A stretch of DNA of 33,468 bases from Pseudomonadota bacterium (GTDB taxonomy: Bacteria > Myxococcota_A > Polyangia > Fen-1088): the NCBI GenBank assembly GCA_017881245.1, contig JADGRC010000418.1, forward strand, positions 1 through 33,468. The letters run 5' to 3'. The notes under the pieces were generated by a model. That model did no database searches and was not told where the DNA came from. It saw nothing but the letters and a program-made list of their open reading frames with translations. This document shows positions 14,771-22,714 of this stretch, one piece after another (position 1 is the stretch's first letter; every line of letters starts with the position of its first letter). Made by a program: the position numbers and the translations under genes.

Positions 14771-15628
14771 CGGTTACGTTCTCATCTTGCGCTGCTCCTG
14801 CTCGCGGCGCTTGGTGGGTGTAGCGAATTGCGGGGTCGGAAGAAGATTCAGGAGGGCAACGCTGCCTACAAGAGCGGCGATTTCGCGACCGCCGTTGCGC
14901 GCTTCACGGAGGCCGCGGCTTTCGTTCCGCAAATGCCGTTGCTCTGGCTGAATCGGGGTTACGCGTGCCGCGAATTGATCGTGCCCGGCGCGGACGCGAT
15001 CGTGAATCGCTCCGCCGCCGGGTGCGCTTTGGAATCGTTCAAGCGTTTGCGCGAACTTGAACCCGCCGATCCGCGAGGTGATCGTCTGTACGTGCAGACA
15101 CTGTTGGATCTCGGGGAATTTCGGACTATCGAGCGGACGTTCAGTCTGCGTCACGAACGGAATCCCACCGACTTGGACGTTATCTTGGTTCTCTGCCAGG
15201 TCTATTCGAAGACGGGCCGTTGGCGGGATGCGCTGACGTTCTATCGCAAAGCTGCCGCCTTGCTGCCGCGGGATGCGGAGGCGCAATATGCGGTGGGTGC
15301 ATTCATCTGGCGCGTTTTGCAAACTCACGGCGGCGGCCCGGGTCTCGCCGAGTATGACCCGCGCCCGCGGCCGGAGCGTCCCGCGCCGGCGCCTCCTTTG
15401 GCCGCTCCCACGGATATCGTCGGGGCCGAACGGGTGGCCCTCTGCGAGGAGGGGATTCGCTTTCTCGGTCGCGCAATCGAACTGCGCCCACATTATACGG
15501 ACGCGTTGACCTACACCGGGTTGTTGTATCGCCAACAGTCCTTCGCCCTGTTTGATGATGCCGGCGCCTGGGAACGCGTGGTCCAACAATCCGTGGCTTT
15601 CGCCGCTCAGGCCGCCGGGAAGCCGTGA
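14765..15628 (+). CDS. TPR-containing lipoprotein
   Basis: The protein is 287 residues. A basic N-terminus, a Leu/Ala stretch and lipobox ALGGC put the lipidated Cys at residue 19. The mature part holds TPR-like helix pairs: IQEGNAAYKSGDFATAVARF, LLWLNRGYACREL, LYVQTLLDLGEFRTIERTF, VLCQVYSKTGRWRDALTFYRKA and, after a Pro-rich break near 200-215, a final pair ending in FAAQAAG. It probably acts as a periplasmic scaffold. Its stop codon overlaps a GTG and lies 2 bp before the tonB ATG at 15631, so translation is likely coupled and the protein may assist the Ton complex. The start codon is inside an inverted repeat. Confidence 0.82.
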   Translation: MLRLRSHLALLLLAALGGCSELRGRKKIQEGNAAYKSGDFATAVARFTEAAAFVPQMPLLWLNRGYACRELIVPGADAIVNRSAAGCALESFKRLRELEPADPRGDRLYVQTLLDLGEFRTIERTFSLRHERNPTDLDVILVLCQVYSKTGRWRDALTFYRKAAALLPRDAEAQYAVGAFIWRVLQTHGGGPGLAEYDPRPRPERPAPAPPLAAPTDIVGAERVALCEEGIRFLGRAIELRPHYTDALTYTGLLYRQQSFALFDDAGAWERVVQQSVAFAAQAAGKP

Positions 15629-15630
15629 CG

Positions 15631-16416
15631 ATGGCGTTCGAGTCCTACTTACATCAGGGATCGGTTCGAACGAGTCGCGGACGGCGAATCACGTACACGG
15701 TATCCGTGCTCGTGCATGCGACGGCCGTGCTGGCCGCAGTCGCGTATTCCTTCTGGCACGTCGATGAATTGAGCCCGCCCGTGGTGACCGTGACCTTCGT
15801 GTCCGCCGCCGTCGCGCCACCACCACCGCCGCCTCCTCCTCCACTGGGGGGCGGTGCCGTCGCCCCCAAGCACAAGGCCGTGGTTCGCCCCAAGATCGAT
15901 GTTGCGACCAAAACGCCCGACGTCGTGCAGCCGAAGGCCGATCCCGTCGTGGAGCCTCCCCGGGAAGCTCCCAAGGAAGTGGCCAAGGAGACGGCAAAAG
16001 AACAGACCACCTCCGGAGAGTCCGGCAGTGCACCGGGGGCGGGCAAGGCGGAAGGCACGAAGGGCGGGGTTGGAAATGGCGTGAAGGGTGGCGAGCCGGG
16101 AGGGTCTGGCACGACGCTGGCGCCGGTCGCGAAGTTCCTGCCGCCGCTCATGGGCGCGAAACAGAAAATCTCCGGCGCCGAGCCGGATTTTCCGACGAAC
16201 CTTCGGACCGCCGGTGCTCGCTATCTCGTCGTCGCCAAGATTTGTGTCGGACTCTCCGGCGCGGTCGATACCGTGACTCTCCTAAAGCGGGCGCACCCGA
16301 CACTCGACAACAATGTGGTCACCACCGTGAAGACCTGGCGGTACAGGCCTTTGACGGCGAACGGTACGCCCGTGCCGTTCTGCTATTTCCTCAATCATCA
16401 GTTCGAATCCGAATAG
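15631..16416 (+). CDS. tonB: TonB-family energy transducer (second locus)
   Basis: The protein is 261 residues from ATG 15631 (GTG 15625 would add two). A cytoplasmic basic tail (about 1-20) precedes a membrane helix with a central His (SVLVHATAVLA, His29), the equivalent of the TonB SHLS His. A poly-proline run (nine Pro near 63-71) and a Lys/Pro/Glu spacer follow, then a Gly-rich stretch. The C-terminal TonB domain starts near KISGAEPDFP, contains VAKICVGLSGAVDTVTLLK, and ends with TWRYRPLTANGTPVPFCYF. As in the first locus, two Cys residues are present in this domain. It overlaps translationally with the TPR lipoprotein upstream, and the exbB ribosome site overlaps its stop codon. Confidence 0.88.
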   Translation: MAFESYLHQGSVRTSRGRRITYTVSVLVHATAVLAAVAYSFWHVDELSPPVVTVTFVSAAVAPPPPPPPPPLGGGAVAPKHKAVVRPKIDVATKTPDVVQPKADPVVEPPREAPKEVAKETAKEQTTSGESGSAPGAGKAEGTKGGVGNGVKGGEPGGSGTTLAPVAKFLPPLMGAKQKISGAEPDFPTNLRTAGARYLVVAKICVGLSGAVDTVTLLKRAHPTLDNNVVTTVKTWRYRPLTANGTPVPFCYFLNHQFESE

Positions 16417-16426
16417 GAGATCCCAG

Positions 16427-17146
16427 ATGAATTTCACAGTTATGGGCTTGTGGCACGAAATGGGGATCGTCGCTCGGGGGGTGGTCGTCGTCTTGATCGC
16501 CATGTCGGTGTATTCGCTCGGGATCGCGGTCGAGCGCTTGTTGTTTTATCGGCGCGGCAAGACGCGCTCGTTTGGATACGTCAGGGCGCTCGCGACCGTC
16601 ATCAGCCAACCGGGAAAGCTGGAATCCGCGCGCGGAATCGAAGCTCGATTTGTCGGCAGCCCGGTGGCCCATGTCGTCGGCAGCGGCGTGGGGGAATTCG
16701 CCAAGGGATTGGAGGCGCGCGCCGCCGGCAACGCCGGTTACGACCTTGTCGACGCCGCCGTTCGCGTGATGGAACGCGCCAAGGATCGCGAGTTGGCCAA
16801 TCTGCGCCGTGGCCTGCCGGTCTTGGCGACGGTTTCGTCCTCGGCGCCCTTCGTGGGATTGTTCGGCACGGTCGGTGGAATCATCACGGCCTTTCAAAAA
16901 TTGGCCGATCCGGCGAAAGGGGGGGGTGGCATCGGAACCGTTTCGGCTGGCATAGCCGAGGCATTGGTGACGACCGCCGTCGGCCTCGGGGTCGCAATCA
17001 TCGCCGTGTGGTTTTACAACTACTTCACCGCACGCGTGGATGATCTGATTGTCGATATGGACGAAACCGCGTCCGAACTGGTCGACAACATCATCAAGGA
17101 CGCGCGCCTGGGGTCTCCGAGCACCCAAGCCGCCACCCGACCGTGA
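16427..17146 (+). CDS. exbB: ExbB/TolQ/MotA-family proton channel protein (second locus)
   Basis: The protein is 239 residues; AGGAG at 16415-16419 overlaps the tonB stop and stands 7 bases before ATG. The first membrane helix is near 12-35 (GVVVVLIAMSVYSLGIAVERL). The second and third contain LPVLATVSSSAPFVGLFGTVGGII and EALVTTAVGLGVAIIAVWFYN, the conserved channel-lining helices of the family. A Gly-rich turn (PAKGGGGIGTVS) separates them. It would form the inner-membrane proton channel driving the TonB encoded just upstream. Sequence differs considerably from the ExbB at 3838, so the two loci are not a recent duplication. Confidence 0.92.
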   Translation: MNFTVMGLWHEMGIVARGVVVVLIAMSVYSLGIAVERLLFYRRGKTRSFGYVRALATVISQPGKLESARGIEARFVGSPVAHVVGSGVGEFAKGLEARAAGNAGYDLVDAAVRVMERAKDRELANLRRGLPVLATVSSSAPFVGLFGTVGGIITAFQKLADPAKGGGGIGTVSAGIAEALVTTAVGLGVAIIAVWFYNYFTARVDDLIVDMDETASELVDNIIKDARLGSPSTQAATRP

Positions 17147-17170
17147 TCTGGGCCTAGACCAGACAATACG

Positions 17171-17644
17171 ATGATCGCGATCGGAAAAAAGCCAGGTAGG
17201 CTGACGCGGCCCCGAAAACGGGCCCGTGGCAGCATGAAGGCGGACATCAATGTCACGCCGCTGGTCGATGTTGTGCTCGTCCTGCTGATCATCTTCATGG
17301 TCGTCACCCCGATGCTCAGCAAGGGCGTGAACGTTGACCTACCGATCACCGAACATCACGACAAGCGGACCGATGACAACCGCGACGTGGTCGTCGCCGT
17401 GACCCACCGGGGTCAGATTTTCGTGGGCAGCGCCGAAGTCTCCCTGGAGCGACTGGGTGACACCGTGGCCGCCGAGCGCCGACGCCATCCCGACAAGGGA
17501 ATCTTCCTGAAAGGCGACGCGCGCATCGATTATGGGCAGGCCCGTCGGATTATGGAGGCCTTGCACGCGGCGGGCATTGAACAAGTCCAACTGGGGACCG
17601 AAGAGGCTAGCAAGATGCCATCCACGGCCGGGGGAAATCCATGA
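17171..17644 (+). CDS. exbD: ExbD/TolR-family protein, first copy of second locus
   Basis: The protein is 157 residues from ATG 17171, with no clear Shine-Dalgarno. The very basic N-terminus (KKPGRLTRPRKRARG) fits the positive-inside rule before the membrane helix in KADINVTPLVDVVLVLLIIF, with the essential Asp. ATG 17234 would remove the basic tail and is less likely. The periplasmic part has the ExbD fold, ending with VQLGTEEASK and a short tail. It pairs with the ExbB at 16427 and overlaps the next exbD by 4 bp (ATGA). Confidence 0.9.
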   Translation: MIAIGKKPGRLTRPRKRARGSMKADINVTPLVDVVLVLLIIFMVVTPMLSKGVNVDLPITEHHDKRTDDNRDVVVAVTHRGQIFVGSAEVSLERLGDTVAAERRRHPDKGIFLKGDARIDYGQARRIMEALHAAGIEQVQLGTEEASKMPSTAGGNP

Positions 17645-18048
17645 GCTTCGGGGCGGGTTCGGGCAAAGGCCCCTCCTCGGAGATCAACGTTACGCCGCTC
17701 ATCGACATTGTGCTCGTGTTGCTGATCATCTTCATGGTCATGACGCCTGTCATGTTGAAAGAAATCGTCGCCGCGGTACCGCGCAAGGCCACCGAGGAAA
17801 CGGCCGCGCCCCCCGGCAGTCCGCCGATCGTGGTGCGACTGGACGCAAGCGGCACCCTTTCGGTGAGCGGCGAGCCGATCGCCGCCGAGGCGCTGCCCGC
17901 GCGGGTCGCCGAGCGGCTTTTGCATGACCGCAAGAAGATCGTGTTCGTCGACGTGGACGACCTGGCCACCTACGGCCGAGCGGTCCAATTGATGGATATC
18001 TGTAAAGGGGCGGGCGCCAAGATTCTGGGCGTCGTCACCAGGGACTAA
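17641..18048 (+). CDS. exbD: ExbD/TolR-family protein, second copy
   Basis: The protein is 135 residues, with its ATG inside the ATGA overlap with the preceding exbD, so it is translationally coupled. A short Gly/Ser N-terminus leads to EINVTPLIDIVLVLLIIFMVMT, given as the membrane segment with the essential Asp. The periplasmic ExbD domain runs from about 45 to the end (AKILGVVTRD). Two different ExbD proteins behind one ExbB suggest a heteromeric ExbD dimer or two alternative motors; which applies cannot be read from the sequence. It ends the tonB-exbB-exbD-exbD operon, and a 197-bp gap follows. Confidence 0.9.
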   Translation: MSFGAGSGKGPSSEINVTPLIDIVLVLLIIFMVMTPVMLKEIVAAVPRKATEETAAPPGSPPIVVRLDASGTLSVSGEPIAAEALPARVAERLLHDRKKIVFVDVDDLATYGRAVQLMDICKGAGAKILGVVTRD

Positions 18049-18245
18049 TTCCCGGCTCCCGTCCACGACCGACGACCATAGGCGGGTTAACCGCGTGCCG
18101 TCTAATCTAACCCCCAAGGCGCCCCAAGGCGGCTCGTAGATAGGCAAAAACTTACCTTGCGCGGCTGTTGCGTGTACGATCGCCCGCCAAGAAGCTTGTT
18201 TAACCCCCGTAATCTTCATTGCTGCCCCTGTCGAGGAGCCATCGA
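18049..18245 (+). other. Intergenic gap with repeated TAACCC motifs
   Basis: No gene is seen in this 197-bp stretch. It holds GGTTAACC (18085-18092), CTAACCCCC (18107-18115) and TTAACCCCC (18200-18208), three occurrences of a TAACC word, and a short direct repeat CCAAGG near 18115-18128. It is the likely promoter region of the lipoprotein-receptor pair that follows. I could not assign -35/-10 or sigma-54 boxes with confidence. Confidence 0.3.
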
Positions 18246-19181
18246 ATGAAACGACCCTGTCGGAGCCTAACTATCGGGCCGTTGGTTGCTCTCATTGCAG
18301 CTTTCGGTTGTACGCCGAACAACAGCGTGAAATCCGGCGCTCCGGTGATGGTGACCTTCTCGGTCGTCGATCCCACGGGTTCCACGGTTGAACTGCTGAC
18401 GGAGGCGGGGACGACGACTCCAGTACCGCCCCTGTCAACCTTCTATGCGCTGTTCGATCGAATCCTGGATCCAACTCCGCTTGAGGAGTTGGACGGCGAC
18501 GGCGGTATTACGCCGAAGGAGGGGGCGGCCAATGTGGCGTGGAGTGGGGGGGCGATCCCGGTCAAGAGCCTGTACGTCCCAGACGGTGATCGCAAGTTCA
18601 CTCTGATTGCGGCCGCCTATGGCCTTCGGGACGGTCCGAGTCTGACCGTCACGCCCACCATGGGCTTGCCCTCGGGCTCATCGGTCACGGTTGCGCTCGA
18701 ACCCAGCAAGGTGCGCTCGCACGATCAGACCACCCCATTTGTCGCCGGTGATGGCGTCATGACGATGCTGACCTTCGAAACCGAACCACTGACGGCGACC
18801 GTGACCGTGCCCGCCGCGCCTGAGGCGCCCGACGCAGGCACCGACGATGCTGGCACCGACGACGCCGGCGCAAGCGGTGGAGCGCCGCCGTCGGTGGCGA
18901 CCGACTACGTTGTGAACGTTTCGTTCAACAATTTGACCACCGACGCGACCGCGGACGTGATTCAGGTCAGCGCAACCCTGGCCGGCGCGCCGATCGCTGG
19001 ATTTGATTCCCCCCCGCCGGCTCGCGACGCCATGAAGCCGACCGATTGGGACATTTCGCCCCCGCAGGACGGCTGGCCTCCCGGCGCGGTCGTAACCGTG
19101 ACGGTCGGTGCCGCCGCGGCCGACAACTTCCAGCAAACGCTCGCCGCTCCCGTATCCGCGACGTTCACGGTGATGCAATGA
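18246..19181 (+). CDS. Predicted lipoprotein linked to second TonB receptor
   Basis: The protein is 311 residues from ATG 18246 with GAGGAG (18233-18238) seven bases upstream. A basic start and hydrophobic segment precede lipobox AAFGC with Cys22. The mature chain looks like two or more beta-sandwich modules joined by an Asp/Ala/Thr linker containing the repeat DAGTDDAGTDDAG (about 193-206). An acidic loop ELDGDGGITPKEG could bind Ca2+. The protein ends with a strand SATFTVMQ. No enzyme motif is seen. The stop overlaps an ATG (ATGA) at 19178 in the frame of the receptor, whose better start is 19244, so the two form one transcription unit. It may be the surface partner of that receptor. Confidence 0.78.
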   Translation: MKRPCRSLTIGPLVALIAAFGCTPNNSVKSGAPVMVTFSVVDPTGSTVELLTEAGTTTPVPPLSTFYALFDRILDPTPLEELDGDGGITPKEGAANVAWSGGAIPVKSLYVPDGDRKFTLIAAAYGLRDGPSLTVTPTMGLPSGSSVTVALEPSKVRSHDQTTPFVAGDGVMTMLTFETEPLTATVTVPAAPEAPDAGTDDAGTDDAGASGGAPPSVATDYVVNVSFNNLTTDATADVIQVSATLAGAPIAGFDSPPPARDAMKPTDWDISPPQDGWPPGAVVTVTVGAAAADNFQQTLAAPVSATFTVMQ

Positions 19182-19243
19182 GGGGGGCCAACAATCACCG
19201 GGTTGCAGGCTCCCTGGCGACGATCGGCTTCGAAAGGACGACC

Positions 19244-22200
19244 ATGGCTCCGGTGGGGCATCGCACTCCTTCGACTCCGCGTAGGATTTCGCACCGGCCA
19301 TCCGCGCGCACGAGGGCGATCCTCATCGCCGCAACCACCGTCGCCCTTGCCGTGCTCGTTCTCGTGCCCCGTTTCGCGGCTGCACAGGAGACCACGGGTC
19401 GCATCATCGGGCACGTGACGGACCTGGGAACCGGACAGTCTCTATCGGGGATCACCGTTATTCTCCAAGGACCGCAGGGCGAGGACGCCGCCCTGACGGA
19501 CGATGGAGGTGAGTACTCGTTCGTGAACCTGCGCGTGGGCAGCTACGTGGTTCGATTCTACAGCGCCAATTCCTCCACCAAGGTCGAACGCCCCGATGTC
19601 GCGGTGTCCGCTGGGGCGACCGTCCGCGCGGACGCCGCCATTCCCAGTCAGGCCGTCGTCGCGGAGACGTACGTCATCAAGAAGAAGGCGGCCGCCGTCG
19701 ACGTGGGAAGCGCGCGCCTCGGACTGACTTTGGACGAGAACTACATGCAGTACGTTCCAGCGGATCGCACCTTCGGGGATCTCGTTTTGAAGGCTCCCGG
19801 CGCGTTCCTGGAATCGTCCGGCGGCGTCTCAATCGCGGGCGCCAGCGGCCTTGAAAATCAGTACATCATGGATGGCCTGAACGTGACCGGAATGGAGTAC
19901 GGCGACATCATGAACCATCGCGCCGACGCCTCCGGTGGCTCCAATCTGAGCCTGTACTTCGTCAAGGAACTGCAGGTCAATACCGGGGGCTACAGTGCCG
20001 AATTTGGCGGCGCGATGGGCGGTGTCGTGAACGTGGTGACCAAATCGGGCTCCAACGAATTTCATGGTTCCGCGTTTCTCTACTGGTCGCCGTACTGGCT
20101 GTCGGGCGATCCGAAGCTGGTGTTGAAGAAGAACTCCGCCCTCGTGGGGGTCGACAAACCGGATTACGACACCAATTTCGGTTTCGAGCTTGGCGGGCCG
20201 ATCATCAAGAACAAGCTGTTCTTCTGGACCGGATTCGCGCCGCGACTGGAGAAGACCCACTTCTTCCGCGACGTCCAGGCATTGGTGGACAACAACCATG
20301 ACGGCGTCCAGGACGTTGACCCGACCACCAATCACCCGTTGACGAATTTGCTCATGCGCACACGGACGCGGGAGCTTCGCCAGAGTTATCAATACGGGGC
20401 GAAGGTCGACTATCTGGTTGCTCCCGACCATACGCTGACCGTCGGCCTGTTCGGTACCCCGACCGCGTCGGTGCATACCCGGACCCTTCAAGGGGTGACG
20501 GGCGGCGAGGCGGTCAATGATCCGCGATGGGCGCAGCAGGACCTGCACAAGAACAACACCGACATCAGCGCGAAATGGGTGTCCCAGCTTTGGGACAGGC
20601 GCCTGCGGATTGACGCGGGGCTCGGGTTGCATCGAGAAGACTACAGCGAGAAGAGTCCATTCTCCGATCTCAACAGCCTGAATCAACTGGAGTGGCACAA
20701 TGCCAGCCTCTTCGACCTGGAACACATTCCTGGATGTGAAAAGGTGGGCGCCTGGGATCCCTGTCCGGTCGACAACTATCACAACGGCGGCTTTGGGGAG
20801 GTCAAAAGCTATACCGCCAATCGCTGGATGGCCGATTTGAAGTCGACGGTTCTCCTCAATCGAAACGAAATCAAGGTGGGCGCACACCTGGAATACAACA
20901 CGTTCGACGAGACCCGGTACTACTCGGGCCCGATCGGCAATCGGGGGCTGATCGTGAACAATCAAGATAGTCCCGGTAACTCCAAGGTGTGGAACTTCTT
21001 CACCCTTCCGCGTGGGTCCTACGCGTCGCAGTTTGCCGATGCCAGTCCCACGAGCCCGGATCCCAACATGGACGGGCAGCCCACCGATCTGGCGGATCCC
21101 ACCCAGCGTTTTTACCAGGACAACTTGGTCGCCCACGTCAAGAGCGTCAACACCGCCTACTTCATCCAGGATGCCGTCCACCCGGTGCGAAACCTGACCG
21201 TGAATCTGGGGCTGCGGCTCGAAAATCAGAAGATGTATGACTTCCGCGGAGACGAGTTCCTGAGTCTCAGTAACCTGGGTCCTCGCCTGGGCGTCGTCTT
21301 CGATCCTAGCGACGAGGGACGCTCGAAAATTTTCGCAAACTATGGACAGTTCTATGAATCGATACCCATGACTTTGGCGGCTCGTTACTTCGGCGGCGAG
21401 GGGATTCTCGTACGGCACTACGACAACACGAGTCCGATGTGTGCCACTCTTCCGTCACAGTGGACGGGGGTCGGCGGCGAGGCGTCCCGCTGCCCACTAA
21501 CGGGGACCGAGTTCGTGAACGCCGGCGCGCCCTATCCCGTGCAGGCGAACATTCGTGCCCAGTACCACAACGAAGTGGTCGCCGGCTTTCGGCATGCCCT
21601 CACCCAAGACTTGGTCGTCGGGATCGACTACACACACCGCTGGCTTGGTTCGATCATCGAGGACGGAACCGGCGACGGACGCAATTTCCAGTTCGTGCTC
21701 GGCAACCCGGGAGACGTTCCCAAGGAGGCGCTTAGCCAGGTCCAGAATGACATCGACGCCAAAAAAGCAATTCTGGCGCAAACCGCCGACCCACAGCAGA
21801 AGGCCATATACCAGGCTCAACTCGACGACCTGAACACCAAGTTGTTGAACCTGAAGATCCTGGGCAGCGAGCCGAAGCCCGAACGGACCTACGATGCGAT
21901 CACCCTGTCCGCGACCAAGCGGCTGTCTCAACGCTGGATGCTGAGCGCGTTTTATACGTACTCGCGTCTCATCGGAAACTACAACGGGCTCTACGATGCG
22001 GACAACGGCTACTTCGCGCCGAATGGTGGCAACGCCTACGACACGCCGGAATTGGTGCTGAACAGGCGCGGGCCGCTGGCCAACGATCGGCCGCACTCGG
22101 GCCGCGTGGACGGATTTTACCAGTTGCCGGTCGGCGCCAAGGGGTCGATCATCCTGGGTGGGAGCTTCTCCGCATACTCCGGAGTTCCCCGGAACTACAT

Positions 22201-22558
22201 CTCGCAATGGGTCCAGGGAGTTCAGCTGAACTTTCTGTTGCCGCGAGGCTCCGCTGGGCGAACGCCCACCGTCACGCAGATGGACGTCAAGGTCGCCTAT
22301 CATCGGGAATTATCCAAGACGACGGCGATGGAGGCTTTCTTAAACCTGTACAACGTCACGAACGAGCGGACGCCCCTCGAGTTGGACGACAACTACACGT
22401 TCGACATCGCGACCCCGATCGTCAACGGCACCGTCAAGGATCTTCAGTACGCCAAGAATATTTTCGGCGCACCGGTCTCCAAGAATCCGAACTTCGGTCA
22501 ACCAACCGTCTTTCAGCAGCCGGTTCACGGGCAGCTCGGCCTCAGATTCCTGTTCTGA
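19244..22558 (+). CDS. TonB-dependent receptor, Oar-like, complete
   Basis: The protein is 1104 residues. ATG 19244 is chosen because AAAGGA stands 7 bases upstream; ATG 19178 in frame would add 22 residues. A long basic n-region and hydrophobic core lead to signal cleavage at about AAA-Q48. Residues 50-145 are a carboxypeptidase-regulatory-like beta-sandwich (TGRIIGHVTDLGTGQSL). The plug follows (SGLENQYIMDGLNVTGMEYG; FVKELQVNTGGYSAEFGGAM), then a large barrel ending in GLRFLF with a terminal Phe recognised by outer-membrane assembly. This layout matches Oar-type receptors; Oar of Myxococcus xanthus is needed for secretion of the protease PopC. A helical, charged insertion near residues 825-875 would lie in a loop. 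It likely works with the Ton genes at 15631-18048. Confidence 0.93.
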   Translation: MAPVGHRTPSTPRRISHRPSARTRAILIAATTVALAVLVLVPRFAAAQETTGRIIGHVTDLGTGQSLSGITVILQGPQGEDAALTDDGGEYSFVNLRVGSYVVRFYSANSSTKVERPDVAVSAGATVRADAAIPSQAVVAETYVIKKKAAAVDVGSARLGLTLDENYMQYVPADRTFGDLVLKAPGAFLESSGGVSIAGASGLENQYIMDGLNVTGMEYGDIMNHRADASGGSNLSLYFVKELQVNTGGYSAEFGGAMGGVVNVVTKSGSNEFHGSAFLYWSPYWLSGDPKLVLKKNSALVGVDKPDYDTNFGFELGGPIIKNKLFFWTGFAPRLEKTHFFRDVQALVDNNHDGVQDVDPTTNHPLTNLLMRTRTRELRQSYQYGAKVDYLVAPDHTLTVGLFGTPTASVHTRTLQGVTGGEAVNDPRWAQQDLHKNNTDISAKWVSQLWDRRLRIDAGLGLHREDYSEKSPFSDLNSLNQLEWHNASLFDLEHIPGCEKVGAWDPCPVDNYHNGGFGEVKSYTANRWMADLKSTVLLNRNEIKVGAHLEYNTFDETRYYSGPIGNRGLIVNNQDSPGNSKVWNFFTLPRGSYASQFADASPTSPDPNMDGQPTDLADPTQRFYQDNLVAHVKSVNTAYFIQDAVHPVRNLTVNLGLRLENQKMYDFRGDEFLSLSNLGPRLGVVFDPSDEGRSKIFANYGQFYESIPMTLAARYFGGEGILVRHYDNTSPMCATLPSQWTGVGGEASRCPLTGTEFVNAGAPYPVQANIRAQYHNEVVAGFRHALTQDLVVGIDYTHRWLGSIIEDGTGDGRNFQFVLGNPGDVPKEALSQVQNDIDAKKAILAQTADPQQKAIYQAQLDDLNTKLLNLKILGSEPKPERTYDAITLSATKRLSQRWMLSAFYTYSRLIGNYNGLYDADNGYFAPNGGNAYDTPELVLNRRGPLANDRPHSGRVDGFYQLPVGAKGSIILGGSFSAYSGVPRNYISQWVQGVQLNFLLPRGSAGRTPTVTQMDVKVAYHRELSKTTAMEAFLNLYNVTNERTPLELDDNYTFDIATPIVNGTVKDLQYAKNIFGAPVSKNPNFGQPTVFQQPVHGQLGLRFLF

Positions 22559-22631
22559 AGCGGTCGCCGCTGCCTCCCCAGTCGCCGACGCCCCGCCCTT
22601 CTTCGGCCGTGGCCGGTTGTCGGACAGTGGG

Positions 22632-22657
22632 CGCCCCGTGGACGCCTTCGCGGGGCG
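22632..22657 (+). terminator. Stem-loop after the receptor gene
   Basis: CGCCCCG (22632-22638) pairs perfectly with CGGGGCG (22651-22657) across a 12-nt loop. It lies 74 bp after the receptor stop and 58 bp before comM. There is no T run, so termination is uncertain. The rest of the 156-bp gap shows no gene. Confidence 0.35.
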
Positions 22658-22714
22658 ACGAGACCACGGAAACCGCGAGCCCGTCATGGCACGCGGCTCG
22701 CTATCTCGACGGGA

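Noticed and set aside
19829..21418. A 529-codon - strand frame opposite the second receptor
   Set aside because: Same reason: a shadow of the receptor's codon bias, with no recognisable domain.
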